From: an uncultured Oscillospiraceae bacterium
GTDB lineage: Bacteria; Bacillota; Clostridia; Oscillospirales; Ruminococcaceae
DNA: 64,000 nt
Assembly (NCBI GenBank): GCA_900547455.1
Contig: URGV01000001.1
Coordinates: 169,965-233,964, forward strand
Reading direction: 5' to 3'
The position numbers and the translations under genes were made by a program. Under the pieces are notes generated by a model. That model was not told the origin of the DNA, searched no databases, and saw only the letters and a program-made list of their open reading frames with translations. This document shows positions 1 to 8,511 of this stretch, piece by piece (position 1 is the stretch's first letter; every line of letters begins with the position of its first letter).

Positions 1-9
1 ATGAGTTAG

Positions 10-555
10 ATGGGAAATATCACCTTTATTTTCAGCAATTATTATATTGACGTCGCCTTTCTTGCCTGGCTGATCGCCCAGGTACTAAAAACGCTGCTTG
101 CATTCTTCTTGACGAAGGAAATAGTCTGGGAGAGAATGGTGGGCGCCGGCGGCATGCCGAGCTCCCACTCCGCTTTGGTGTGCTCGTTGACCGTTGCACT
201 GGAGCGCAAACTGGGATTTACCTCGCCGGAATTTGCTATTGCCCTGGTCATCGCTGCGGTCGTCATGTACGACGCGATGGGTGTTCGCCGTGCGGCAGGT
301 GAGCAGGCAAAGGTATTGAACAAAATTGTCGAGCTTACATACGACAACATCAAAGAGATGTTTATGCCGGAAAAAAAGGTCGATATCAAGAATCTTTTTA
401 TCCGCCGCAAGAATATGGAGATCGATCCTGAAGAGGCACGCAAACGCGAGGAGGGCAGGGCGCTGCTCAAGGAGCTGCTGGGACATACTCCATTGGAGGT
501 TCTGGCTGGAGCAGTGCTGGGAATCACGGTTGCCATGTTGATACCGGTATTTTAA
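10..555 (+). CDS. Divergent PAP2-family membrane protein (YuiD/DUF212-like)
   Basis: This 181-residue membrane protein belongs to the divergent PAP2 (acid phosphatase/haloperoxidase-related, DUF212) family. Visible family motifs are GGMPSSHSA at residues 47-55, YDAMGVRRAAGEQA at 87-100 and GHTPLEVLAGAVLG at 158-171, with hydrophobic segments near residues 12-34, 75-87 and 163-180. The motifs resemble those of lipid phosphatases, but the substrate of this family is not established. It sits 23 bases before dxs, so a role in polyprenyl phosphate metabolism is possible but only inferred. The ATG at 10 follows a TAG at 7-9 that may end an upstream gene; its Shine-Dalgarno site would lie mostly outside the window. 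Confidence 0.85.
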   Translation: MGNITFIFSNYYIDVAFLAWLIAQVLKTLLAFFLTKEIVWERMVGAGGMPSSHSALVCSLTVALERKLGFTSPEFAIALVIAAVVMYDAMGVRRAAGEQAKVLNKIVELTYDNIKEMFMPEKKVDIKNLFIRRKNMEIDPEEARKREEGRALLKELLGHTPLEVLAGAVLGITVAMLIPVF

Positions 556-578
556 ATGTAGACAGGAGCATCGGACAG

Positions 579-2468
579 ATGATGTCAAGCATATTGGACA
601 CAATCTCTTCGCCGGAAGATCTGAAAAATCTTCCGTTTGAAGAGCTGGAGCCGCTGTGTACAGAGATAAGAGAAACGCTGATTCAAACAACGGCGAAGAC
701 AGGGGGACATCTGGCCTCCAATTTGGGGACGGTGGAGCTGACAGTTGCGCTCCACCGGATTTTTGACTGCCCTGCAGATCAGATTGTCTGGGATGTGGGG
801 CACCAGTGCTACACGCATAAACTGCTGACCGGGCGCAGAGAGCGCTTTTCGACGCTGCGTCAGGAGGGGGGGATCTCCGGATTCCCCAAGCACAACGAAA
901 GTGAATACGATGCCTTTGTCGCGGGCCATTCCAGCACCTCCATCTCGGTGGCGTCGGGTTTGGCGCGCGCCAAAAAGCTGCAGGGGGACCAGCACCACGT
1001 CATCGCTGTCATCGGGGACGGGGCGTTCACCAGCGGCTTGGCGTATGAAGGGGCAAACAACGCGGCCCGTTTTGGGGACAATCTGATTGTCATTCTCAAC
1101 GACAACAAGATGTCCATCTCCAAAAATGTCGGGGCGTTTTCCAAATACCTTTCCAAAATCCGTTCCAGACCGGCCTATTTTCGCACAAAGGATACGGTAG
1201 AATCGATCTTTAATCGTGTGCCGCTGGTGGGCAAACCGCTCAACCGCACAATCCAGAAGTGCAAGAATACGATCAAAGCTGTCGTCTACGGCAGTAATTG
1301 GTTTGAGGATATGGGCTTTTATTATCTGGGCCCCATCGACGGCCACAATCTGGAGACGCTGTGCGATGTCCTGGAGCGGGCAAAGGAGCTGCACCGCCCG
1401 GTTTTTCTGCATGTGGAGACACAAAAAGGCAAGGGCTACAGCTATGCGGAGGAAAATCCGGGAGAGTACCACGGGACCTCCGGCTTTGATATCGATACAG
1501 GCAAGGCCTTTCAGGCGGCGGGGACCAACTTTTCAAACGAGTTTGGACTCTACCTGACCGAGCTTGGCAAGCAGGATAAGCGGATCTGTGCCATTACGGC
1601 GGCGATGAAGTACGGCACCGGGCTCAACCATTTTTCCCATGCGTTCCGACAGGAAGGGCGTTTCTTTGATGTGGGGATCGCCGAGCCGCATGCGGTCACC
1701 TTCGCAGGTGGACTTGCTGCAAACGGAATGATTCCAGTGTTTGCGGTTTATTCCTCCTTCTTGCAGCGGTGTTATGATGAGATTATTCACGACCTCTCCA
1801 TCGAAAAGCAGCATGTGATTATTGGAATCGACCGGGCAGGGATTGTCGGCAACGATGGGGAAACCCATCAGGGGTTGTTTGACGTCGCAATGCTTTCCAG
1901 TGTTCCGGGCATCACCGTCTATTCTCCGGCCACCTATGAGGAGCTGCGCAAAACGTTGTACGAAAGCATCTACCATCAGACCGGCGTCTGCTGTGTGCGT
2001 TATCCAAGGGGCGGGGAGGGAAAACTCCCTGCTGGATTTGCGCCGGACGAAGCCTGGTCGGTCCGCAGCATTTCCCCAAAGTCTCCGCGCAAAAAGCTGG
2101 GGCTTGTCACCTATGGCAAGGAGACAGTGCAGGTTTGCAAGGCAGCGGAACAGCTCAAGGAACAGGGTATTGCGGTCTCTGTTCTGAAACTGCTGCGCCT
2201 GTTGCCTTTCCCAGAGGATTCGCTGCGTCCCTTGATGGGCTGCGACGCGATCCTGTTTGTGGAAGAGGGAATCCAGAGCGGAGGCATTGGACAGATGTTT
2301 GGCGAGAAGCTGCTGGAGCGGCAGTATCGCGGCGAATACCGCATCCTTGCGGTGGATAACCGCTTTGTCGAGCAGGCCTCAACCGACCGCGCGCTGGCGC
2401 TGACCGGACTGGACGCGGCAGGCATTGTGCGCACCTGTCAAACCTGGCTGGGGATAGCGGCCGATTAG
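579..2468 (+). CDS. dxs: 1-deoxy-D-xylulose-5-phosphate synthase
   Basis: This cytosolic thiamine-diphosphate enzyme condenses pyruvate and glyceraldehyde 3-phosphate to 1-deoxy-D-xylulose 5-phosphate, the first step of the MEP isoprenoid pathway (also a precursor for thiamine and pyridoxal). The length of 629 residues is normal. It shows the N-terminal GGHLASNLGTVEL (42-54, catalytic-type His44), the ThDP/Mg site GDGA (146-149) to NDNKMSIS (174-181), and the transketolase AEPHA motif near 368-372. A CAGGAG ribosome site at 563-568 serves the ATG at 579 (a second ATG follows at once). It begins a tight run with tlyA, nadK, argR and recN, a gene order common in Firmicutes. Confidence 0.97.
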   Translation: MMSSILDTISSPEDLKNLPFEELEPLCTEIRETLIQTTAKTGGHLASNLGTVELTVALHRIFDCPADQIVWDVGHQCYTHKLLTGRRERFSTLRQEGGISGFPKHNESEYDAFVAGHSSTSISVASGLARAKKLQGDQHHVIAVIGDGAFTSGLAYEGANNAARFGDNLIVILNDNKMSISKNVGAFSKYLSKIRSRPAYFRTKDTVESIFNRVPLVGKPLNRTIQKCKNTIKAVVYGSNWFEDMGFYYLGPIDGHNLETLCDVLERAKELHRPVFLHVETQKGKGYSYAEENPGEYHGTSGFDIDTGKAFQAAGTNFSNEFGLYLTELGKQDKRICAITAAMKYGTGLNHFSHAFRQEGRFFDVGIAEPHAVTFAGGLAANGMIPVFAVYSSFLQRCYDEIIHDLSIEKQHVIIGIDRAGIVGNDGETHQGLFDVAMLSSVPGITVYSPATYEELRKTLYESIYHQTGVCCVRYPRGGEGKLPAGFAPDEAWSVRSISPKSPRKKLGLVTYGKETVQVCKAAEQLKEQGIAVSVLKLLRLLPFPEDSLRPLMGCDAILFVEEGIQSGGIGQMFGEKLLERQYRGEYRILAVDNRFVEQASTDRALALTGLDAAGIVRTCQTWLGIAAD

Positions 2469-2494
2469 ATCGAGTTTTATTTGGGAGGATTATC

Positions 2495-3307
2495 GTGAAA
2501 GAGCGATTGGATATTGTTCTCGTGCAGAGAAAACTTGCGGCAAGCCGCGAAAAAGCAAAGAGCATCATTATGGAGGGGCTGGTCTACGTCAATGGGCAGA
2601 AGTCCGACAAGCCGGGAACCCCTGTCAAAGAGGATGACCAGATTGAAATTCGCGGGGAAGTTCTGCGCTATGTCAGCCGCGGTGGAAAAAAACTGGAAAA
2701 GGCGATGCAGGTATTTCCGATCCAGCTGGATGGGCGCGTCTGCATCGACATCGGCGCCTCCACCGGCGGCTTCACCGACTGCATGCTGCAAAACGGTGCG
2801 GTGAAGGTCTACTCGGTGGATGTTGGCTACGGCCAGCTGGCGTGGTCGCTGCGTAACGATCCAAGGGTCGTCAATCTGGAGCGGACCAATATCCGCTACA
2901 TCACCGAGGAACAGGTTCCGGAGCTGGTCGATTTTATTTCGGTCGACGTCTCATTTATCTCCCTGACACTGGTGCTGCCGGTGGCCTGGAAGCTGCTGAA
3001 AGAAGGCGCCGAGATGGTGTGCCTTGTGAAGCCGCAGTTTGAGGCGGGCAAGGACAAGGTCGGCAAGAAAGGCGTGGTGCGAGAGCCGCAGATTCACCGC
3101 GAAGTGATCGAAAAGGTTGTCGACTGCGCCCAGCAGTTGGGCTTTTCCATTATGGGTCTGGATTTTTCTCCGATCAAAGGTCCGGAAGGAAATATCGAAT
3201 ATCTTCTTTTCCTGCAAAAACCGGTTGGGGCGGAGCAGGTACAGCTTTGCTTAAACGAAGAAAGCGTCGGTCAGGTGGTGCAAAACGCCCACGAAAGTTT
3301 GTCTTAA
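2495..3307 (+). CDS. tlyA: TlyA-family rRNA 2'-O-methyltransferase (S4 + FtsJ-like)
   Basis: A 270-residue RNA methyltransferase of the TlyA/YqxC family, historically called hemolysin A. An N-terminal S4 RNA-binding domain (about residues 1-65, starting KERLDIVLVQRKLAASREKAK) is followed by an FtsJ-like Rossmann methyltransferase with the SAM motif CIDIGASTGGFTDCML near 84-99 and SVDVSFISL near 149-157. Characterised TlyA proteins methylate ribose in 16S and 23S rRNA; the exact sites here are inferred. The start is GTG at 2495, 7 bases after a GGGAGGA site. It lies between dxs and nadK in the same operon. Confidence 0.93.
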   Translation: MKERLDIVLVQRKLAASREKAKSIIMEGLVYVNGQKSDKPGTPVKEDDQIEIRGEVLRYVSRGGKKLEKAMQVFPIQLDGRVCIDIGASTGGFTDCMLQNGAVKVYSVDVGYGQLAWSLRNDPRVVNLERTNIRYITEEQVPELVDFISVDVSFISLTLVLPVAWKLLKEGAEMVCLVKPQFEAGKDKVGKKGVVREPQIHREVIEKVVDCAQQLGFSIMGLDFSPIKGPEGNIEYLLFLQKPVGAEQVQLCLNEESVGQVVQNAHESLS

Positions 3308-3323
3308 GTGGAGGGTTTGCACG

Positions 3324-4166
3324 ATGAATATTTTGCTGATTCCCAATCTGGGGAAAAAAAATGCCTACGAATGTACCTGTGAAGTCATCAAAAGGCTGAC
3401 CAACTACGGCTGCAGCTGCTGGATGTTTGAGGAGCGGCTGGCAGATTTTGTCGGACAGCCGGTGCAGATGATGACGCCGCAACAGTCGATGGATTTAATC
3501 ATCTCGATTGGAGGGGACGGGACAATTATCCACAGCGCGCACCATGCGCTGCAGCTGGATTGTCCGGTCCTAGGCATCAATGCAGGCAGGCTGGGCTTTT
3601 TAACCGAGATTGAATACAACGATCTGGACCGGCTGGAGGATGTGGTGCAGGGACGGTATACCATCCAGCCCCGCATGATGCTGCATGCCACCGTCATCAA
3701 ACCGGACAGCCGGTTGGAATTTTCGGCGCTCAACGATGTTGTGCTGACCACCGGGCCGCTGGGGAAAATGGTGGACATCGATGTGGAGATGAAGAGTGGA
3801 TTTTTAAACAGCTATCGGGCGGATGGCCTTATCTTTGCTACGCCGACCGGATCGACCGCCTACGCGATGAGTGCGGGTGGACCGATCGTTTATTCCTCCA
3901 TCGAGTGCATTTCCATCACGCCAGTTTGTCCACATTCGCTCTTTTCCCGCACAATTCTGCATTCTCCGGATGAGATTTTCACAGTCCGAGGCAAACACAT
4001 CAACAACTCCGAAATTTTATATCTGTCGGTGGATGGAGAAAACCGCCTGCGCATCGATCCGGGCGACTGCGTTGTAATCTCAAAGGATGAGAAGTACGTC
4101 AAGTTTATCAACTTTGGCTCAAAAAATTATTATGAAAAGCTGAACAAAAAGATTTTGGGGAGATGA
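3324..4166 (+). CDS. nadK: NAD kinase
   Basis: This 280-residue enzyme phosphorylates NAD to NADP with ATP or polyphosphate. The diagnostic motifs are GGDGT (about 63-67), NDVVLTTG near 133-140 and TPTGSTAYAMSAGGPI near 173-188, all expected for the NadK/PpnK family. The GTG GAGGGTTTG region just before the ATG gives a GGAGGG ribosome site. Its last codons overlap the start of argR by four bases (ATGA), which suggests translational coupling. The C-terminal segment (SLFSRTILHSPDE) is slightly divergent from the usual NARPIV-type sequence but the fold motifs are complete. Confidence 0.96.
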   Translation: MNILLIPNLGKKNAYECTCEVIKRLTNYGCSCWMFEERLADFVGQPVQMMTPQQSMDLIISIGGDGTIIHSAHHALQLDCPVLGINAGRLGFLTEIEYNDLDRLEDVVQGRYTIQPRMMLHATVIKPDSRLEFSALNDVVLTTGPLGKMVDIDVEMKSGFLNSYRADGLIFATPTGSTAYAMSAGGPIVYSSIECISITPVCPHSLFSRTILHSPDEIFTVRGKHINNSEILYLSVDGENRLRIDPGDCVVISKDEKYVKFINFGSKNYYEKLNKKILGR

Positions 4167-4633
4167 TAAAATTGAAGAAATCCAAGCGCCATGAGAAAAT
4201 TTTGGAGCTGATTGCGCGGTATGAGATTGAAACGCAGGAGGAGCTGCAGGATCGCCTGAACGAGGAAGGTTTTTCAGTGACGCAGGCAACCGTTTCGCGC
4301 GACATCAAGGATCTGCGCCTGATTAAAACAGCTTCGCTCAATGGCGGCTATCACTACACCGTCAACCATTCGGGGAAGAGCGGGCGGGAGGAGCTGGCGT
4401 TTAAATTTCATGCCATCTTTGCCGAGGCTGTCGAAGGGATTAAATCCGCGCAGAATCTGGTAGTGGTCAAGTGCTATACCGGCATGGCAAACGCGGTGTG
4501 CGCGGCGCTGGATAGCCTCTCCTGGCCTGGCCTTGTGGGGACAATCGCCGGAGATGACACCATCCTGCTGGTGATGCAGGACAATCAGTCAGCGGAAAAC
4601 ATCGTGGCCGAGCTGTACAAGCTGGCGCAGTAA
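4163..4633 (+). CDS. argR: Arginine repressor ArgR/AhrC
   Basis: A 156-residue hexameric-type transcription factor that represses arginine biosynthesis and in Firmicutes also activates arginine catabolism when arginine is bound. The N-terminal winged helix carries the recognition segment SVTQATVSRDIKDLRLIK (about 38-55), and the C-terminal arginine-binding/oligomerisation domain has GTIAGDDTILLV near 124-135. The start overlaps the nadK stop. No arginine gene or obvious ARG box was recognised in this window, so its targets lie elsewhere. The nadK-argR-recN order is a conserved Firmicutes arrangement. Confidence 0.95.
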   Translation: MIKLKKSKRHEKILELIARYEIETQEELQDRLNEEGFSVTQATVSRDIKDLRLIKTASLNGGYHYTVNHSGKSGREELAFKFHAIFAEAVEGIKSAQNLVVVKCYTGMANAVCAALDSLSWPGLVGTIAGDDTILLVMQDNQSAENIVAELYKLAQ

Positions 4634-4649
4634 AAAGGAAGATTGCAAG

Positions 4650-6353
4650 ATGCTCTCACAGTTGTACATCAAAAATATCGCTGTCATCTCGGAGGCTTCC
4701 ATCGATTTTGGCCCGCGCTTCAATGTCTTTACCGGTGAGACCGGCGCTGGTAAAACGATTCTGGTTTCTGCCATCAACGGAGTGCTGGGCGCACGGATGA
4801 GTCGGGATATTATCCGCAGTGGGGAGGACAGCGCCTATGTTTCGGCACTGTTTACGCAGCTGCCACAGGATGTCTGCGCCAAAATTGAGGAGATGGGCTT
4901 TGAGATGCAGGATGATACCCTGCTCATCGCGCGGGAGGTGGGCAGCCGCAACCTCTGCAAGGTTAATGGCCGCCCAGCGACGGTGCAGCTGCTGCGGGAG
5001 ATCGCCTCGATGCTGATTGATGTCCATGGACAAAAGGACAACCACCGCTTGCTCTCACCGGAAAACCACATCGCCTACATCGATGCCTTTGGCGGATTGG
5101 AGGATTGCCGCCGGGAGTATCAGGTGTTGTACGAAAAGATTCTAGAAGTGCGCAACCAGCTGGAGCGAGTTAACCGGCATGACCGGGAAAAGGAGCATCA
5201 GGTCGACCTGCTGACCTATCAGATAGGCGAAATTGAGTCCGCAGCCCTGCATCCCGGCGAGGAGGAAGAACTCCTTTTAAAGCGCGACCAGATCGCCAAT
5301 GCCGAGAGGATCATCCGCCTGCTCAGCCAGTCCAAGCAGCTGCTGGATGGGGAGGAGGAAGTCTCCGGAATTTTGCAGATGTTCGAGGAGCTCACCAATA
5401 ACTTAAGCCAGCTTACGCACTTCCTGCCACAGATGGAGCCGCTGGCTATGCGGATGGAGGAGATCGGTTACGACCTTTCCGACTGCGCGGGCGATTTGGG
5501 CAACTATCTGGACCAGATGGACTATCAGCCGCAGGAGCTGGAACAGGTGGAGGAGCGCTTGGACCTGATCTACCGGCTCAAGCGCAAATATGGCAACTCG
5601 GTCGAGGAAATTTTAGAGTACCTGGAAAAGAGCCGCGAACAGCTGCAGCAGCTAAACCTGTCAGAAGAGAAGGCGCAGGAGTTGCAGGAAGAATATCTGC
5701 ACTTAAAGCCGCAGGTGCAGCAGGCGGCGGACCTGCTGACCAGCCGTCGGCACAAGGCGGCCAAGGAATTTTTATCGCGGGTAAAAAAAGAGCTGGAATT
5801 TCTCAACATGCCTTCGGTGCGCCTGAGTGTCAGCGCAGGGCGCAGCGGCTGGAAACCGGACGGGCAGGACGAGCTGGAATTTTTAATCAGCTCCAATGCA
5901 GGCGAAGAGCCGAAGCCGCTGGCAAAAATTGCATCGGGCGGCGAGCTTTCCCGCGTGATGCTCTCGATTAAAAATGTGCTGGCGCAGAAGGACCGGGTGG
6001 GAACGGCGGTCTTTGACGAGATCGATACCGGCGTCAGCGGCAAGGCGGCGCAAAAGATCGGGCAAAAGCTGCAGGAGGTTTCGCACAACCGCCAGGTAAT
6101 CTGCGTCACTCACCTGGCGCAGGTGGCGGTCTATGCTGACCACCATCTGCTGATTGAAAAGTCCGAGGAGGATGGCAGGACCTACACCCGCATCAAACCA
6201 TTGGACCGGCAGGGCAGGGTGGAGGAAATTGCCCGGATGATTTCCGGCGAAAACTTGACCGAAACCGCCATGCAAAACGCCCGGGAAATGCTTTCCCTGG
6301 CAGATCAAAACCTGGTAAACAATGAGAATAACCCCTTGACAATCGAAAGATGA
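4650..6353 (+). CDS. recN: DNA repair ATPase RecN
   Basis: RecN is an SMC-like ATPase that acts on DNA double-strand break ends during recombinational repair. The 567 residues show a Walker A GETGAGKT (29-36), a long central coiled-coil stretch rich in Glu, Gln and Leu (about 155-375), the ABC signature GGELSRVML near 430-438 and the Walker B AVFDEIDTGVSG near 453-464. The AAAAAGGAAG before the ATG provides the ribosome site, 17 bases after argR. The end of recN contains the -35 box of the downstream tyrS promoter, so this gene ends the operon. Confidence 0.96.
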   Translation: MLSQLYIKNIAVISEASIDFGPRFNVFTGETGAGKTILVSAINGVLGARMSRDIIRSGEDSAYVSALFTQLPQDVCAKIEEMGFEMQDDTLLIAREVGSRNLCKVNGRPATVQLLREIASMLIDVHGQKDNHRLLSPENHIAYIDAFGGLEDCRREYQVLYEKILEVRNQLERVNRHDREKEHQVDLLTYQIGEIESAALHPGEEEELLLKRDQIANAERIIRLLSQSKQLLDGEEEVSGILQMFEELTNNLSQLTHFLPQMEPLAMRMEEIGYDLSDCAGDLGNYLDQMDYQPQELEQVEERLDLIYRLKRKYGNSVEEILEYLEKSREQLQQLNLSEEKAQELQEEYLHLKPQVQQAADLLTSRRHKAAKEFLSRVKKELEFLNMPSVRLSVSAGRSGWKPDGQDELEFLISSNAGEEPKPLAKIASGGELSRVMLSIKNVLAQKDRVGTAVFDEIDTGVSGKAAQKIGQKLQEVSHNRQVICVTHLAQVAVYADHHLLIEKSEEDGRTYTRIKPLDRQGRVEEIARMISGENLTETAMQNAREMLSLADQNLVNNENNPLTIER

Positions 6354-6364
6354 TGGGTTATAAT
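6336..6364 (+). promoter_or_regulatory. Sigma-A-type promoter of tyrS
   Basis: TTGACA at 6336-6341 and TATAAT at 6359-6364 are separated by 17 bases, a perfect match to the vegetative consensus. The -35 box lies inside the last codons of recN. Transcription would begin near 6371, at the 5' end of the T-box leader. Confidence 0.85.
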
Positions 6365-6374
6365 ACCAATCAAC

Positions 6375-6686
6375 AGCATAGACGGGAACAAGTAGCAGCC
6401 TGCAAAAGCCTCCCAGAGAGCTTCCGGACGGTGCAAGGAAGCGTGGCGGCGGGTGTGCGAATACCTCCCCGAGCTGCCGCCCGAACCGCTTGTGCGCAGT
6501 AGGCGCGGCCGGTCAATCTCCGTTATGGGATTAGGGTATCAAGCGGCTTTCTCGATAGAGAAGTCCGGTACCTGCTGAGGCCGTCCTTCGTGAGGAGGCG
6601 GTAAATAGAGGTGGTAACGCGTTTTTTCGCCCTCTGCTTTTTGAGCCGGAAGATACCGGCAGAGAAAGCGGAGGGCTTTTTATTTT
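6375..6686 (+). promoter_or_regulatory. T-box riboswitch, tyrosine-specific (tyrS leader)
   Basis: The leader has the parts of a tRNA-sensing T-box. The AGAGAG element of stem I is at 6415-6420. The specifier loop GAATAC contains the tyrosine codon TAC at 6462-6464. The T-box proper (AGAGGTGGTAACGCG) is at 6607-6621. It is followed by a 12-bp intrinsic terminator stem (6629-6640 with 6665-6676) and a T-run. Uncharged tRNA-Tyr would stabilise the antiterminator and allow tyrS expression. The match to tyrS downstream confirms the specifier reading. The A in TAAC deviates from the usual ACCGCG core. Confidence 0.93.
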
Positions 6687-6730
6687 GGTTCCTCCGCAAA
6701 ATTTCACAAATCGAACTGGAGGAAAAGAAG

Positions 6731-7960
6731 ATGACAATCTACGACGAGCTCAAACGTCGCGGCCTGATTGCACAGGTGACCGACGAGGAAGAGATCAAGG
6801 AACTGATTAACAGTGGCAAGGCGACTTTTTACATCGGCTTCGACTGCACGGCAGATAGCCTGACCGCCGGCCACTTTATGGCGCTGACCCTGATGAAGCG
6901 CCTGCAGCAGGCGGGCAACCGTCCGATCGCGCTGATTGGCGGCGGCACCACCATGATCGGCGATCCATCTGGCCGCACCGACATGCGCAAGATGCTGACC
7001 AAAGAGGACATTGACCACAATGCTGAGTGCTTCAAGCGCCAGATGGAACGCTTCATCGAATTCGGTGAAGGCAAAGCGATGATGCTCAACAACGCCGACT
7101 GGCTGATGAACCTGAACTACATCGAGCTGCTGCGCGAGGTGGGCGCCTGCTTCAGCGTCAACCGGATGCTGACCGCGGAATGCTACAAACAGCGCATGGA
7201 GAAGGGTCTCAGCTTCCTGGAATTTAACTACATGATTATGCAGAGCTACGACTTCTACCACATGTTCCAGCACTACGGCTGCAACATGCAGTTTGGCGGC
7301 GACGACCAGTGGAGCAATATGCTTGGCGGCACCGAGCTGATCCGCCGCAAGCTGGGCAAGGACGCCTACGCCATGACCATCACCCTGCTCACCGATTCCC
7401 AGGGCAAGAAGATGGGCAAGACCGCCGGCAACGCGGTCTGGCTGGACGCTAACAAGACCACCCCGTACGAGTTCTTCCAGTACTGGAGAAACGTCGACGA
7501 CGCGGACGTCATCAAGTGCCTGAAGATGCTGACCTTTATCCCGATCGAGGAGATCGAGGCGATGGAAAGCTGGGAGGGCGCGCAGCTCAACGTCGCTAAA
7601 GAGAAGCTGGCCTTTGAGCTGACCGCGATGGTACACGGCGAGGAGGAGGCGCAGAAGGCTCTGGATGCTTCCAAGGCGCTGTTCAGTGCGGGCGGCAACA
7701 CCGAGAACATGCCTTCCACCCAGCTGGGTGAGGCGGACCTGGACGAGAACGCTTCCATCCAGGTGGCGGATCTGCTGGTCAAAACCGAGCTTGCCCCGTC
7801 CAAGGCGGAGGCCAAGCGCCTGATTAAGCAGGGCGGCATTTCGGTTAACGATGAGAAGGTGACCGCTTTTGATGCGGCGCTGACCAAAGAGGATTTCGCG
7901 AAGGGTGAGATCATTGTCAAGAAGGGTAAGAAGGTTTTCCACAAGGTAACCTTGGCATAA
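6731..7960 (+). CDS. tyrS: Tyrosyl-tRNA synthetase
   Basis: A class I aminoacyl-tRNA synthetase of 409 residues that charges tRNA-Tyr. It shows the HIGH-like segment [16 protein letters not shown] (about 34-49), the KMSKS-like loop KKMGKTAGN near 225-233, and a C-terminal S4 RNA-binding domain (about 345-409, containing [16 protein letters not shown]). The ATG at 6731 is chosen because GGAGGAAAAGAAG immediately precedes it; an in-frame GTG at 6611 lies within the T-box and would be destroyed by terminator folding. The gene is monocistronic between its own T-box and the strong terminator at 7963-8010. Confidence 0.97.
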   Translation: MTIYDELKRRGLIAQVTDEEEIKELINSGKATFYIGFDCTADSLTAGHFMALTLMKRLQQAGNRPIALIGGGTTMIGDPSGRTDMRKMLTKEDIDHNAECFKRQMERFIEFGEGKAMMLNNADWLMNLNYIELLREVGACFSVNRMLTAECYKQRMEKGLSFLEFNYMIMQSYDFYHMFQHYGCNMQFGGDDQWSNMLGGTELIRRKLGKDAYAMTITLLTDSQGKKMGKTAGNAVWLDANKTTPYEFFQYWRNVDDADVIKCLKMLTFIPIEEIEAMESWEGAQLNVAKEKLAFELTAMVHGEEEAQKALDASKALFSAGGNTENMPSTQLGEADLDENASIQVADLLVKTELAPSKAEAKRLIKQGGISVNDEKVTAFDAALTKEDFAKGEIIVKKGKKVFHKVTLA

Positions 7961-7962
7961 AA

Positions 7963-8010
7963 ACAGGCAATAAAAAAGGCACGGGCAACCGTGCTTTTTT
8001 TATTGCCTGT
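7963..8010. terminator. Bidirectional intrinsic terminator between tyrS and the XRE gene
   Basis: A 22-bp stem with one G-U wobble (7963-7984 with 7989-8010, loop GCAA) contains A-runs on one arm and T-runs on the other, so it can end transcription from both sides. It overlaps the last codons of the minus-strand regulator. Confidence 0.9.
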
Positions 8011-8338
8011 GATTGCGCTCCTCCAGCAGCAGGTCGATGAAGCGGTCCACCAGCCGCCGCTCCGAGGGCGTGCAGAGCATCAGCTTTTGCTGCACCTCGG
8101 TTTGCAGGTAGTCGGTCATGTTCTGGCTGGTGCCCAGCAGCAGCTCGTTGGGAGTGATCTCCAACGCGGCGCACAGCTTCATCACCGTTTCCAGGCTGGG
8201 AATCGAGCGGGAATTTTCGATGTGGGAGATGTAGACAGTAGAAAGCTCTGCACATTCGGCCAACCCTTCCTGCGTCATTCCTTTTTTATGACGAATATAT
8301 GCTATGCGTTTACCTAATACTGAATAATCGACACACAA
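8000..8338 (-). CDS. XRE-family transcriptional regulator
   Basis: A 112-residue DNA-binding protein with an N-terminal Cro/CI-type helix-turn-helix (about residues 8-65; LGKRIAYIRHKKGMTQEGLA then VYISHIENSRSIPSLETVMKL) and a short helical tail ending LVDRFIDLLLEERNHRQ. The TTG at 8338 is preferred as start because AGAGGTGG stands 6-8 bases upstream; an in-frame ATG at 8389 would add 17 residues but lacks a ribosome site. It is divergent from the secreted-protein gene at 8512, and two direct repeats lie in the shared upstream region, so autoregulation and control of that gene are plausible. The target is not known. Confidence 0.82.
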   Translation of the reverse strand: MCVDYSVLGKRIAYIRHKKGMTQEGLAECAELSTVYISHIENSRSIPSLETVMKLCAALEITPNELLLGTSQNMTDYLQTEVQQKLMLCTPSERRLVDRFIDLLLEERNHRQ

Positions 8339-8396
8339 ATTAGCACCACCTCTGGAACAATGGTAGCGAAAATTGATGAAATATAACATAAACCAG

Positions 8397-8422
8397 AAGT
8401 ATATTTGTACTAAAAGTATATT
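8397..8422. repeat. Paired AAGTATATT direct repeats, candidate operator
   Basis: AAGTATATT occurs at 8397-8405 and again at 8414-8422, a 17-base period, in the AT-rich gap between the divergent XRE gene and the secreted-protein gene. A -10-like TATAAT follows at 8431-8436. The repeats are plausible binding sites for the adjacent regulator, but this is inferred from position only. Confidence 0.45.
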
Positions 8423-8511
8423 GATTAGACTATAATTTGAGAGTAAAATAGATAGTGTACAAGAATAATGTGAAGATTCAATTTAATCGAAAAAAATAGG
8501 AGGTAAAAGCA

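Noticed and set aside
6704-7942. 412-codon antisense reading frame over tyrS
   Set aside because: It is the mirror of a GC-rich, strongly conserved synthetase gene and has no ribosome site or recognisable domain.
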